This document shows, one piece after another, positions 11,101 through 23,800 of a DNA stretch of 64,000 nucleotides. Position 1 is the stretch's first letter; each line of letters begins with the position of its first letter. Below the pieces are notes generated by a model. That model was given only the letters and a program-made list of their open reading frames with translations. It did no database searches and was not told the origin of the DNA. Location: NCBI GenBank assembly GCA_013397845.1, contig VZTG01001869.1, positions 1,658,594 through 1,722,593 of the forward strand, read 5' to 3'. Made by a program: the position numbers and the translations under genes. This DNA comes from Melanocharis versteri (Eukaryota > Chordata > Aves > Passeriformes > Melanocharitidae).

Positions 11101-14100
11101 AATTAAGATAGGGCCGAGTCAGGTCTTTGAAAGTGCACTTCAAACTAGGGGTGCCAGGAAAGATTAGTGCAGCCTGTCCTAGAGTGACTCCAATGCAATC
11201 TCGTCCCAAGACGCTCAGACCAGGTGAGACCAAAGGAGTGGTTGAAGCTTTGGCTTGCAGGGTGTGAATGACCCTTCACAGCAGAACAGCACAACCACTC
11301 ACCTGTCTACATAGTTCACAAGGTTGGCGTTCTTACTGTTGCGCATGACCTGGATTTCATTCACACACAGTTCGTTGCTGCTTTCTTGCAGGAGACTAAT
11401 TTTCTTTATGGCCACCTACAAGGACATAGAAAACCATGAACCAAAGAAGTCTGTGGCACGAGACCACAAAGGAAACATGGAGACAGTGATATTGGGATGA
11501 TAGAGCTGGGCTGGGCCAAACTTCCATGCTACTGGACATCAGAGGAATTCATAGCTGAGCTTGCAAGAGCCTCTTACACCACTCCCTTGGGTGCCTGTCC
11601 CAGGACACAGAGCCACAGAGACCCTTTGCCTTGTAAACCCAGGAGAAATACCCTCTAAACGCTCCACCTCAAAGCTCTAACAACACTTGCTGCACCCACA
11701 GTCTTCCCCTAGGACTTTATTTTATCATCACCATTTTCATTCACACGCCTCTTGCAAGCAGGAAGCCATTCTCTGCTGGTGAAAATGGAGTAAAACTGCT
11801 GGGAAACCATTAGCAATTCTAGGGGGTTTGACCATTACTCCAGCAGCCGTTGGCATTCTTGATTGCACGACAACAAAGCAAACTCTTACAGACATGATGG
11901 ATAAAATGCTGTCCTAAAAGCATCCTGAGGGTTACGCCCAAAGAAATACAACCCTACATACTTTATGGAAAAAATGCCGTGATGATGAAAATATCACCAA
12001 GGCTACCTCCAAAAAAGAAAATCCTAGCACTTCCTCACTTCAGGAATTTTCATTTCCCTCCACTAAAACACTTTCCTTCACATCATTGACATTTGCAATT
12101 ACTGCCTGACTGTAAAAAGAAATAACCCACACCTCAATCCTCTAGCGACGCATGCCAGGCTCTGAGCAGGGCTTAGGCCTTTGAGAGACCCCTTGCAGAC
12201 CTCTCTCTCTAAGCACAGTTCCCAAGGGCAGCACTGCAGGTGGCTAAGGAGCTACTAGCATGATTCCCACGTATTTGCTAAGAGCCAGAAATGAGAATTC
12301 AGGAATCCTGAGCTGCAGCCCCAAAGAGCAGTGCCACGCTCTAAGACACCACCTTGGCACTAAGACCCAGCTAGCGTTTCCTCCTCTGAGAGATACCTCT
12401 TGGCCTCCTTGCATTCCTTGGGGCAGCTGAGAAGGACAAAATCTGTCCCCACTGTATATTGCAGGCAGACACTGCTCTGCACTTCATTTGACTTTGCAGC
12501 AAAGCTCTACTGGTGACCCAAAGCTCAGCCACAGCTCACAGCAGAGGGGAGGGCACCTGAGAGCTGCAGAAGCTGTGGTGCTGCTTGACGCTTACCTCTT
12601 CTCCTGTGGCAGTGTCCACTGCCGTACACACAGTGCCGAAACCCCTACAAACAAAACAGCAGTGGAGAAAGGAGAAGTCCTTTAGTCCCTGCAAGTGCAA
12701 GACACTGCGGTCCAATAGGAAGAAAAGCCCTGGGGCAAACCTCAAATGAGACACGACAGGTTCTGGTCTGGGTCTTTTTCCCTTTTCTCTTTCTATATCT
12801 GTGCATGTGTGGGATTTTTCCAGGCACACACACGCCGGTTGGGCCTTCTCACACCTCTCCTTGGAGTCTATCTGCCAAACTCAGGCAACACCACACAGGC
12901 GTTCTGAGAAGCCTGAACCTATGTAACAGCCATCAGAGGAAAGCATCTAGACACAGATCCTTTCTTCAGCTGGCAAGGAAAGTAGTCTCCAGCCACAGCT
13001 GCAGCCATAGCCAGAGCAGGCAAAGGCCTCCATTGTTGCACACACAAATGAAGAAGTCCTCAAAACAGAGAATCCTTAGACAGCTGTGTTCTGGGTCCAG
13101 AGCCATCGGCAGCTGCTTCTCTTCAGTGCACCAGACACAGGAAGGACTCTATTTTTCAGGTGACTTCTTGTACACTTGGCCCCTCATAGAGGAAATGTTG
13201 CAAATCAATCCCATTTACAGTCAGCAGAGCTGGCTTTCAAAAGGGAATAGCTTGGTGGATTCTTTGCAGGAAAGGCCTTAACCCTACAGGATCCATGAGG
13301 GATCTGCCATCAGGCAGATGGTGCCTTTTCTTCTTGAGTGCATTGGCACCGGGTGTTTCCCTGAGGCTTTAGCTTTTGCCACCCCAGCGACAAAAGAGAG
13401 CTCCTTCTTTCATTTCTGCTTTTGTGTTCTAGACTAGGTGGTGGTCATCCTGGCCATTGAATCTTGTTTCCAGCAAAATACTCGACAGAAATGTTACTGG
13501 GAACTGTTCCATGACAGCTCTCAGCAGCTAACTTGACCTTTGAGGAAATGAAGTTTTTCCTCCTTTGGAAGGAGGACTACTCCCATGTAGTCTGTATTCT
13601 TTTGAGACACTCAAAAATTATTTCTCCTAAGAAAAGTGGCAAACAGGTCCCACAGATTTGAAGGACAGGAGATGTGCCAGGTGCTGCTCTTTGCTGCAGA
13701 AAAGACACTGCCAGCATCCAGGTGTCTTTGCCGTGCCTTCGCACCACAGCCATAAATGCTGACCAGTACTGAGAGATTGGAGCATCTCAGCGCAGTGTCT
13801 GAACAACTTCGGAGCTTGCCTCATGTCATGCTGGGGAGATGTGACACAAGCAAAATACACAGCCCCTCCCTTTGAAGAAGGAACTGTGGCGGCACTCACC
13901 CTTTGCCAATAGTTTCCAGTTCTGTGTATTTAGCCTCGGGATCTCCCTTGCTCACCAGCATCCCTGAAAGAAACCAAAGGAAAGATACTCACTTCAAAAC
14001 AGAGATCCCACCCTGCAGCAGATCAGAAATGCAGCCCCACTCTCTCTCCCCACTCTCACTGGGGACACCAGGCCCCTTTTTCTTAGTCAGTTGGGGAACC

Positions 14101-17100
14101 ACAACACCACCACCACCACCGCTTCAACAACAACAACAGCAGGACAAGCGGCTCTGTAGTACAGATGGCCTGCACAAAGCCTGATTGTCTAAACTGAAAA
14201 CTAAGCACATGGAGAAACAGTCAGAAGAGGCAGACATCAGAAGAAAGTAATCAAGAGAAGTGATTGTTGTCTATAAACATTAAGGGCAGCAGGAAGAGCA
14301 AAACGTTTCTATTCTTAGGAATGAATACTCTGTGACATTCAACAAAAGCTTTAATCTTTGCAAACATCAAAGGCATGTTGGGTTCTGGAATAAATTTTTA
14401 TCAACAGGTGCCCTTTCTGGAACAGGAAGAATATTGCAAAGTGCTACCAGCAAAGGCATGATCTCCACCTTTCTCCACTTTGCCTAAAAAATGCCTTTCT
14501 GCCTTTCAAGAGCAGCAGCTCATGTTATAACCTACTGTGATGGGCCTTAGGAATGAGGTCCCTCATCCTTTAGGACAGGCTAAGTTCTGAAAATGACCTT
14601 GGCTGGGCCCCACAGGAGCTGGGCCCAGAGAGCTCCTTGAGGCCTACTCATTCGCTAGGTCACAGCCTCCTGCTCAGCCAGAAACAATCTCTGTTTTGCC
14701 TTTTGCATAGAGGGAAGCTCGGGCAAAGTCAAGCAAGGCTGAGCTGCCCTCAGAGGCAGGAACAACACCCCAGTGCTCCCTCGCCACCTCAAAGCACAAC
14801 AACAGGTCCTGTGTGGAGGCCTCAGGACCTGACATGCAGCTGGGGAGGAACAGGACGTGGGACAGCTCATGCAGACACACGCACACACAAGGCACTGCTC
14901 CAGCAAACAAGGATCACAAAGGACATACTCAGCATGGCCAGGCACTCATCCTCTGTCTTCTCTTGCAGCTGCTCTGTGCTGCTGGAGGAGTTGCTTGTGC
15001 TCCAGGTGCATGAGCTGCTCGTGCTCGAATTTCCACCTCGGAGACTGGAAGCTTCCTCAGAGCCTGCAGCTGCAACTTGTGCAGGTGCCAGGACAGCGGA
15101 GATGGAGCTCTGGGACAAGAAATTAGTTTGGGTCAGAAAGGTGCCTGGCAGAGATGCACCTCTGATCCTATTTCAAATGCAAGCCCCTAGGAAGATGCTG
15201 CTGGCCACACCCAGGGCTCTTCACCTCTCGGCTTTTGCTGCCCACTTCTCCAACTCAAGGCGCAAAATCCAAAGGCTGCTTTTACATGAAGAACGAAGTG
15301 ACACCAAAGATGCTGCTAACTGAAGCAGGCACTTACTGATGTGGGCTGCTCAGGCCGTGGGCTGACAGCAGTGGCAGGTTCGTTGGCACCTTCCTCCTCT
15401 TTAGCCTCTTCCTCGATTACAGAAGCAGCCAGAGCACGTGCTGACGCTGCCCTCGTGCTCTGTGGACAGACAGCAGCATGACGGACAGGGAGGAACCTAT
15501 CAGCCAGAACCTTACATATATTCAGCTACAGGCCCTGCTGTATCTCAGCTGTTCCTTTAGCTACTGACAGCTGCTACGTGGACAGGGCCAGGTCCCGCCC
15601 AGGGACAGTGCCTCCTTCATATCCTGCAAGGTTGTGAACTGCATCTTTGCACTGCTCTCTTCACTGGGGACAGGGAGCCTGCACAGCCACTGGGCACAAA
15701 GGGCCTCTCTTGTGCCCCAGGACCATCCGAAAACATCCTAATGCTACCATTTGTCTCATGTGAAGACAAATTCACAGCCCCTGTCAGAATAGTGAGAAAC
15801 TGATGCTTAAACGTCCAAGTTCCACACCCCTTTTCCAGGGCTCAGTGGCTGGGGGAAGTGCTCTGGAAGGGCTGGAAAGATTCCAGCCCTCGGCATTTTC
15901 AGCCACGCTCAGGACGTGTTGTCTGATCAGAAACTTGCAGCTCGTCTTTGCTCCAGCCGCACGGCTCCCCAGAGCTGCCACTTACTGATGCTGGATGCTC
16001 AGGCCCTGTGGTGGCAGCAAGTGCAGCTTGATTGGCATCTTCCTCCCCTTTGGCCTCTTCTTCAGGTGGACACGCAGCCAGAGGAGGCTCCAAGGTTGCT
16101 TTTGTGTTCTGCAGACAGACAGCAGCATGAGGGACAGGCAACCTTCTTTATATTCAGCTCTAGACCCAGATGCACTAAGGAGAAATCATCCGGAGGGAAA
16201 TGGGATTCTCAGTTGTTCAAACTCAAGTGAAATGGGCCAATTAGATGGGACTGCACTCTCTTGTACAGGAGAAATTCCATCAAGGCTCAAAGCACCAAGC
16301 AACTCCACTTTCATCTGATTAAAAGTTCTGAAATGCAACAGGAGAAAACAGCCAGGGATCCTGCTGCTGCTGCTGCTGCTGCTGCAAAGAGCCTGGACTG
16401 TACTTTCATTCATCCGACCAGGCTGGCACTGAACTGCAACAGGCCCAGCTCACATCTTGCTCCACAGTTGTCAAATGCTACCAATGCCAAACGCTCCTTT
16501 CCCACTCACCCAAGGAGTGGATTCTCTCCAGACATGGGCAATGTGACCTGCAACACACAAGGGAAAAAACCAGATGCTGTAGGAAAACTGCCTGCGCTGG
16601 GCAAGCCCACTGAAAGTTAACCCAAAGACAAAACATTTTACTTTCACTACATCCCTCCAGCAGCAGCCCTTGTGTCACACAGCAAGCAAGACAACAGCAC
16701 AAAATACTGCCTTGTGTCTGCCTTTTGTCCTTTGGCCACTCAACCCATAGAAACTTGAGACCAAGAAAGTCCAAGTGGTTCTGTAACAGTCAACGCTTCT
16801 GCCCCACCCCACCCAGCAGAGCTACAGCGCCTCTCTTTCCTGTACTTCAGTTTTCTGAAGAGATCGCACACAGCAATTCCCATGAACTTGCTGAAAACTT
16901 TTCCCCAGAAAGGCTTCACCCAAGTCCCCCTTGGCTGCGGTGGCAGTTCTATTGTGACACAGCACAGGAACAGCTCCTGGATGCGGGAGCATACAAGAGC
17001 TCTTCTGTAATCTCTGTCTCAGAGGGCTTTTCCAAGCTGATTCTGTGATTTCATCAGAGAGGGAACGGCTCTTTTAGCACACAGGAAGTGTCAAGTTCCA

Positions 17101-17526
17101 CAGGCGCATCCTGGGCTGAGGGAACGCAGACAAGAAGATGCTTCCCCTCCGTGTTAGAGAGCAGCACCCAGTTTTTACAAGGACTCCTGCCAAGCTCTCC
17201 CGGTCTTTCCATCTTGGAAGTTGTCTTACTTGAGCCAGCAAACTGAGGAGATTCCAGACTCCACTGCCACAGGCCATGCCGTGGGAGTAGGAGAACCCCT
17301 GCAGGCTATATTACAAATGCACCCCATGCCCCGATGGCTAGGGACACTCCCTTCTTAGCTGGAGCTGTTGACAGCAGCTTTACACAGCTAAAGGCATCCT
17401 CATGGCATTTTGGTTTCCATATGCTGCACCGAACAAAAACATCTACTTACGTGCCAGGTGGGTGAAAAAGTACCCAGAATAAGCCACGGAAAAAGCCGTG
17501 CAAACTGCAGCGCACACTCCCTCCAT
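8109..17526 (-). CDS. PAK3-like serine/threonine kinase, 13 coding exons, no CRIB
   Basis: Coding exons, 5' to 3' on the minus strand: 17526-17451, 16547-16510, 16108-15986, 15459-15337, 15109-14929, 13963-13900, 12644-12596, 11415-11303, 10796-10679, 10019-9920, 9485-9289, 8716-8579, 8198-8109. All introns are GT/AG, phases agree at every junction, and the total is 469 codons plus stop without an internal stop. Kinase features: glycine loop GKGGFG (about residue 200), VAIK lysine 222, HRDIKSHN (Asp312), DFG at 330-332, APE at 355-357, and a PAK-type C-terminus (ELLQ HPF...AKPTSSLTPLI). The acidic and serine-rich linker matches the PAK3 region before the kinase domain (LRMLVSKGDP versus LRSIVSVGDP). 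The autoinhibitory/p21-binding CRIB region is absent; instead there is a hydrophobic N-terminus (MEGVCAAVCTAF...). The chosen ATG has a strong Kozak context (GCCATGG). The exon opens 39 bases earlier after an acceptor, so a 5' UTR exon lies upstream. PAK3-like kinases are a family known to have multiplied in zebra finch. The protein is predicted to be catalytically active. Confidence 0.85.
8385..8440 (+). mobile_element. Short CR1 fragment in last kinase intron
   Basis: TGACCTTGAAAGGCTCCTTCC and neighbouring bases resemble the CR1 3' region (plus orientation). The piece is in the last intron of the PAK3-like gene and is too short for more. Confidence 0.4.
14105..14119. repeat. (CAC)n simple repeat
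   Basis: Short CAC triplet run in an intron of the PAK3-like gene, followed by CAACAACAACAA. No coding role. Confidence 0.6.
15337..15459 (-). other. Duplicated exon, copy 2 (downstream) of the PAK3-like gene
   Basis: This 123-bp, phase 0/0 exon encodes an acidic segment (EEEAKEEEGANEP...RPEQPTS). It is the same size and phase as the exon at 15986-16108 and shares its layout: an Ala-rich start, an EEEAK core, then PE-P-(T/A)-S at the end. This copy is closer to true PAK3 (EEENEPP...RPE), so it is probably the ancestral one. Confidence 0.8.
15986..16108 (-). other. Duplicated exon, copy 1 (upstream) of the PAK3-like gene
   Basis: The 123-bp, phase 0/0 exon encodes PPEEEAKGEEDANQA...GPEHPAS and is clearly related to the exon at 15337-15459. 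The donor side is also shared: both end in CATCA|GTAAGTG-like sequence, and both are preceded by a (T/C)CTGTCTGC/TCTGTCCAC tract. This indicates a tandem duplication of exon plus flanking intron. Confidence 0.8.
16361..16385. repeat. (CTG)8 trinucleotide repeat
   Basis: Eight CTG units plus a partial unit, in an intron of the PAK3-like gene. It does not fall in any coding exon. Confidence 0.8.
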
Positions 17527-17565
17527 GGCTTGAGCAGCACTCCTCAAGTCTGCACCGGACAACAC

Positions 17566-18692
17566 CTGTGGGGAAAAGCAGAAAGACTCAGAGTCCCGTC
17601 AGGGTGCAGCGGGCTGGCAGTGACCTCGTGGATCAGCAGGTTCTGCCTGCAGTGAGCATGCCAGAGAGCTGCTCTGCACGCTGAGGCCTTCTGTGCCTCG
17701 GCACAGCAACTTTGCCTTGACAATGCTGGGACGCGGCCGCTGACATCACAATAGCAGCCACTCTAGGCTGGTTTGTGAATTCCTGCATAGAACCAGAACA
17801 GCTAACGCCAAAAAAAGCCTGCAACATCCCCCTCTGCCACAAAGCAGGACAAAAAGCCCTCCTAGTCCATAACCTACTGCTCAAAGCATCTAAGAGTAAC
17901 TCCAAAAGCACACCAAGCCCCTACAGCCCACACTGAGAAGCTGAACACTGAGAAGGATCCATGATGGGAGGAACCACATTAGTGATCTTTGGGCACTAAT
18001 GCTTCTGAGCAAAAACCAGAATGCTTGCTCCAGCTGGATCTTCCTTAGTTCTAGAAAGCACCAAACAAAAAGCACTACTTTAATTACATTTAGTGGTCTC
18101 TCCTGGGTACAGAGACAAGGTCATGGATCTTTCAGCACTATATATTCAAAACATTTTACATCATAGCCATGGGTGTGATTTTAGCAGGGAAATGCCATGA
18201 CCAGAAATGCAAGCGGGATCATTCTATCTGGCTTGCTCCAGCAGAGAGGCCTTGGAACCCCAGCACCACCACCATTTTCTCCTCCTTTTTTTATCCTTCC
18301 ACAGTATTTTTTAGGACATGGGGCTGAGGATGGGTGGCACTGAAGTGACAGCTTCGACACACAGCTCAAACCACCAAGGCCAGGGTGGCGTGTGGGACTG
18401 TTTCTCTACTTCAGCACAACAAGGCAAGCCAGAGCGGTGACACTGGTATCAGCTGAGTCCAGCCAAGCCAAAAGGAGCCCAGCAGGGTGGCAGGAAGAGG
18501 CAGCGAAGCCGCAGAACCGATCCCCACACACATGCCCAGTGCAGTGGCCTGATGGCAGCGGCAGTGCCAAACAGAGCTCTGCAGGCAGAGAAACACCCAT
18601 CGCCATCACCACTGCCACCATCACGGCCACACAGAGGGAGCAGGAAACAGCCACTGCAGGTCCAGCGCTGCTGCAGGCAGCACCAGCAGCCC

Positions 18693-18745
<53 letters not shown>

Positions 18746-20439
18746 ATCAGAACTGCTCTGTAAGCCCCCGCCATCTTGTCTTTGTTCCAGGGGCCCCATG
18801 TGACACTTCACCTTTGTTGGTTAAGCCATTACCACTTCTGTACAATTTTCTTTTTATTGTTGTGCATTGCATCTTTTTTTTTCACTAAATTGTAACTCTA
18901 ACATTTTTAGCCTGTCATAGATTTCTTTTTTCTGTTGTCTCCCTCCATTGTCGTGAGGAAGAGAAGAGGGCACAGGCTTTACTGAGACTGTCTCAAGAAG
19001 AGGACATATAAAAGAGGGAGGGCATTAGAAAGAAAAAAAAACAACCTTCATGCTTCCTCTTTTGGAAGAAATAAAAGTACAAGTTTCATAATATCCAGCC
19101 ACAAATCTTTGACGTCTTGACAGCCAAGAAGCACAGAAACCTGAAAACGTTGTTCTGAGAGACTGGAAGGATTGCTGGTGCAATCAAAACATTTCAGGTG
19201 CTTGTATGTGGGGGAAAGGGCAGATCAGGCCCCTCTGGTGAGGCGATGCCCCGCTCCGCACACCCCATACCCCTAGCCTGTATCCCAGCCCAGCAGTGGC
19301 CACTGATCCCCGGCACACCAGAGGCAATGCTCCACACCTGCCTCTGGAGCCCCTAATCCAGCTCCCAAGTGGCCAGGTGACCAGGAGCCTCACATGGGGG
19401 AAGGCCCCAGTAAAGCCAAAGGGTATTTTAACTCAGGATATGTGGCACCCACATGTCTTGACACTACCTCCTCTTGGAATTTCTAGCAGCTGAACACCAC
19501 TGGAACCAGGAGTGGTAGCTATGTTGGTTCTTTTCTATAGCTTTTGTGTCATTCTCTCTTTCTCTTTATTCTTCTAATTCCCTCCTCTCAGATTTTTGAG
19601 TAACTTAAAATCTAACAGGTTTAGACTTTGTTAGGTTAAATGGGCAAAGTTAATGCTTTATGGAATGTTTTATGTTGACTGAATGGTGCTCTAAACTTTT
19701 TGCCAAAGTTGTCTGATTTTCTAAAGTTCCAGTGAAAATTTTTTTGTTGTTTTGAACTCTTGAGGGTATCTTGTCACCATTTCTCCTGCTTGTCTGACTC
19801 AGAGTACATGAACGAGTTTAAGTCTTTTTAAGTGTCTCGTTGAGCGAGGTTTTTGAGGCCTTACATTTTAATTGGCACAGCGAGCAGGGTACTCTTGAGG
19901 TGACATGGGTATTTTATACAGCAGTAACTGCTGGTCGCATAATAAAGGAGAAATATATTTTCAGTCAAAGCTGCTATTTTCTGGCAGAAAAGTAATGGAA
20001 TCCCACGTAGAAACTGATCTGAACTGCTCTCCACTGAGAGACGTGCTAAAAGCTTATAAAGCTTGCCCAGCCCTAAAGAGAGAGATGGGGACCGAGAAAA
20101 ACTAGCACCATCCACAATTACTTGTGGAGAAAACACGAACTTTGGTATAAGAAAACTAAAAAACCCTAGTAAAGGACAAAGCCTAGTATCCATACGGATG
20201 AGGTTGGACTCAGATATACACTGCCGAGCAGCAAGAGATAGAGCTGATTCAGCTGCACATTGCCTGGGAGGCTAAAACAATAGCAGGCCTCAGGCCGGAG
20301 CAAGGACTGAACGCCGGGAGGAAGTTTAGCCCAAAACCTGAGAAACCAATTAAACACGCTTGTCCAGAGCCAAAGAGCTTTGGAGATGCGATTAAACACT
20401 TCTGGGGAAGGCCTGGAACCAGTGTTTTCCAGACCCGAG
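17566..20439. other. Upstream region of the PAK3-like gene, no coding exon identified
   Basis: A splice acceptor before base 17565 implies a 5' UTR exon upstream on the minus strand, but I could not locate it. The stretch contains the CTAT microsatellite. Around 19545-20290 there is sequence with retroelement-like features (a GGCACAGCGAGCAGGGT tract near 19873 followed by short frames), too decayed to classify. Confidence 0.45.
18693..18744. repeat. (CTAT)13 microsatellite
   Basis: Thirteen perfect CTAT units, read directly from the sequence. Likely length-polymorphic. Confidence 0.95.
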
Positions 20440-20560
20440 GAGGAGCTCGGCCTCCCTCACTGAACGTCACCCACACAGCGATTGGGCGGGGCTCAACACC
20501 TCAAAGTCAAACCTCGCCCCTCACACTAAATCCCGCCCGCCCCGGAAACATAACGAGGTG
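20440..20560. promoter_or_regulatory. GC-box/CCAAT cluster, candidate promoter of the PAK3-like gene
   Basis: A locally GC-rich stretch in an AT-rich surround. It has ATTGGGCGGGGC at 20481 (an inverted CCAAT box next to a GC box), CCCGCCCGCCCC near 20532, and GACGTCA-like GAACGTCACCC at 20463. On the minus strand the order GC boxes, CCCGCCCAATC, GGGTGACGTTC is promoter-like and points towards the PAK3-like gene, about 2.9 kb before its first coding exon. A bidirectional or LTR promoter is an alternative. Confidence 0.35.
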
Positions 20561-20814
20561 GGACTCCTCGGAGACGGCGTCACCTTCCTCCACTCCCTGG
20601 AGGAGAGCTTTGACTCCGGAAAGCCAATCTTCTTCCCTCCTCCTCAGCCTCCCCCTCAGCCCAAGCCCTGCCCACTGATAAATGAGGAATTCGCTTGTCA
20701 GGAGGCAGTCTGTGGTGGTGATGCGTCACTCTGCCACACATTTGGTTAAATTACACGGGAAAAATAGCAGTAATCCCAAAGAAAGTGAAATGGAGACTGT
20801 TTTGAGAATTTCGC

Positions 20815-20842
20815 GGGGGGGGGGGGGGGGGGGGGGGGGGGG
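20815..20842. repeat. Homopolymer of 28 G
   Basis: Twenty-eight consecutive G residues followed by GGAGGAGGGGG. It can form G-quadruplexes and is prone to length error in sequencing. Confidence 0.9.
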
Positions 20843-23800
20843 AGGAGGGGGACGGAAATGAAATAAAGCTTTTCGAGGAGGAAGCACATGGCGAAAAGCC
20901 CTGGTCTTTTGCCCGGGGAACAACCTGTTGTGTGAAAAGTTTGGACCACTTGGAGGGGGGGATCCCTATCTATCCCCACTCCAAAATGTGCTAAAATTAC
21001 TGGGAGAATGTGGGAGGCAGCTGGCCTCCAAACAATGCATGAGAAACAGCTGATGCCCTGTTGACCTTCTGTGTTATTTATTTCAAAATTTAAGGATCAA
21101 GACTGAGAAAACAAAATCTCGGCACCACTTCTAGAAAGTGAGTTGGGAGAGGGTGATGAATTCAAATATCCTAAGAAGCTCTTTGGAAATAAAATGGGAA
21201 ATAAATGGAGATTCAGTTTCCCTGTATTCTTAATGAAGCTTTCCAAGCTGCTCCTGCAGTGCCTCCTTCTGGCGGCAGTGGGTATTGAGCTTTGTCTGCC
21301 ACCAGAGGCTGGAGGCCGAACTGCTGCTGCTGGAGAATCTGTAAGCTTTAGGAGAAAATGCTTTTATCATCATGCAAGTTTGTTGTTTTGGTCTCACTAA
21401 TAACCCTGAATGTTCAAGTATATCCTCACCAATCAGGAGACTGGGTGTATGTCCAAATATGGAATAAAGAACTACTTAACCCGAGGTGGAAAGGACTTTT
21501 GATCTCATGGCTATGAGATCTACAGCTGGAGACTCCTAAATTATGCGATTAAAGTCAGCTCCGGACACAGGGAATTGTATTGGACAGTACAGTAAATGTA
21601 ACTCCGCTGCAGATAAAGGTTCAATGGAACAAGAAACTCTAAAATGAAAAACATTAAATGGTTTATCTCTCTGCTCATTTCCAGAGCGATGTCGCCAGTA
21701 TGGCAGTATGGTTGTTTGTTCCTGAATTAGTCAACCATCTTAGCAGGACCTTGTACCTAATAACTGTAATAGCAAGTATGGCTTTCAGTGCCAGAGGGGT
21801 AAGAGAACAAGAAAGAGAGCAATGTCCTTTTTCCTAAGGACCACTCTAATATCACACACATAGAACAAATACTCCTGACCCTTGGAAAAGAAATTTTGGT
21901 TTATGGACTTCAGTCCAAATTTGCAAAATAGAATGTAACAGAATGTGTAGATCCGACAAAAAAACATGTTACCTAAAACTGAAAAGGTCTCAAAAGGATG
22001 GCTGGCTCCTCCAACTTAAGTTTGCCTACATGGTACTGAGAATCCTCATCAGTATTGTTAAGGTACTAGGTAATTTAAATAAGATGACTTTTGCCAAACA
22101 AGTTTTATTAGTGATTGTTGCTTTCTTAATGTCTGCTAAATTTCTTTTTACAGACTTTTATTGTTGGTTTGATTAAAGGATCACCAGAACTTTCTATGGC
22201 AGAGAACACAATAGAATACCAAGTGGATAGTTCCTCCTTATGAAGTAAGTCCAAGTGAGACTGGTTTTTTCTCCTTCTGGAGGTGTTTCATGGAAAGATG
22301 AAGTGGTGACACAACTGAAGAATTGCCGTTCTTCACTGCATCGAGTGTTTACATGTTTTTATCTTCATAAGTTTTAAGACATATATGTTCATATATTTTA
22401 TATAAGTTTGTTGCAAACAATATTTTAAATTTTTTGTATTTTCTCTCTGGTTGCCACAGTGGGTGGAGAAGATTCCTCCCTAAATTTATCTTAGGCAAAT
22501 TTTTATACCTGCTTCCATCTCTTCAGAGCAAATCATAAAATTATTACACCAAGGCAAGTACATGTAGTAACAGTAGGCAATGTGTAGAGCATGATTGTGC
22601 AGAAGAAGGGCATGTGGAACTGTTGGTGGAAGGAGGGAGAAAAGGGGCTGACAGAGGAGCAGAGGTGGCAGCTGGAAAGCTCTCTCTAGCTGTAGACAAA
22701 GAAAGTGTAAGTGGTTAAGCTGACAAAAGACAAGAAGAAAGATTTCGGATTTGAGAACCACTGGAAGGGTTAGGTAAAGTCGGAAAGGTATTTGGTCTGA
22801 ACCCAGGACCTTGACTGAAATTATATACTGAGGAGGTTGGAACCTCTTGCATTTTGTTGTATCTTTGACCCCCACCCCTGAGGCAATCCAGACCATTACA
22901 ACTATTAAGTCATTTCAGATGACGTCACTGAGAAAAGTTGCTCTGCTGTCATTTTCTGAAACGCAGTGAAGTGGATCCCTCCCTGTGTGTCTGTTCCCTT
23001 CTCTGCCCCACGTGACAGCCAAAGCGAGTCCATTGCCAGCAGGATGGGTGTGCAAATGGGGGATATCATGGGGATAGATGGCCAGCGTGGAGCACTGCTA
23101 TCGTGATGCCAAAATTCTGATGGGGAGAAAAGTCCTTGTGTCTCATTTTGCAAGCTGAGCTTCCTATCCCTTTCCAAATCCTTTCACACTCTAATGCTCT
23201 GTCAGCAGTGCTTCATTTCCATGATGGGAATTCTGAAGTCCTTTCAAAGAAGCTTTGCCTGAAAGAGAACAGGTCTGGCTTGCAGTGCATTGCTCTGTAG
23301 GCCTTAGGAAATCACTCTGTCGGCCCTAACCCACTTACTGCCTGAAAACCCACATGTGGAAGACTGAGGCTTTTCCAGCTGTGACAGTGCCCTGAACAGA
23401 AGGCAGTTAGGGGCAAAATAATGAGAATTATTGTGGTGTTGGCACGTCAGGTACCAGGTGGGTGAAAAAAAGAACCTTAAGCCATCTGTAAATAGCTGAC
23501 AATGAGGGAGGGGAAGGTGCAAAGAAAGGAAGAGGTAGAAACATCAAAGGAATGAGAGCACTATGTTCAGAAGTTGGAATTAGCAAAAAAGAAAGGAGTA
23601 ATTGGATAAAATACTGAAAAAATTAAGCAAGGCTTCTCCTGGTGCTGGATGGTGCATTGGGGGATGGTATTGGCAGGTTTGGGTGCCCATCCCAAAGCCA
23701 TCACCTGTTTTTCCTCAGCCCTGACAGGTCCAGGCAGCCTTTTTGACAGTGTTCTCCCACACAGCGCACAAGCAATCATAAGCCTTTGATTAGTTTGTTT

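Noticed and set aside
16361..16385. CTG repeat as coding poly-Leu/poly-Ala or poly-Gln
   Set aside because: It falls in an intron of the PAK3-like gene, outside all phase-consistent exons.
19860..20110. Possible second retroviral primer site and gag remnant
   Set aside because: GGCACAGCGAGCAGGGT resembles a primer site only loosely (several mismatches to the nearest tRNA that I could recall) and the following frame is short; no LTR pair was found.
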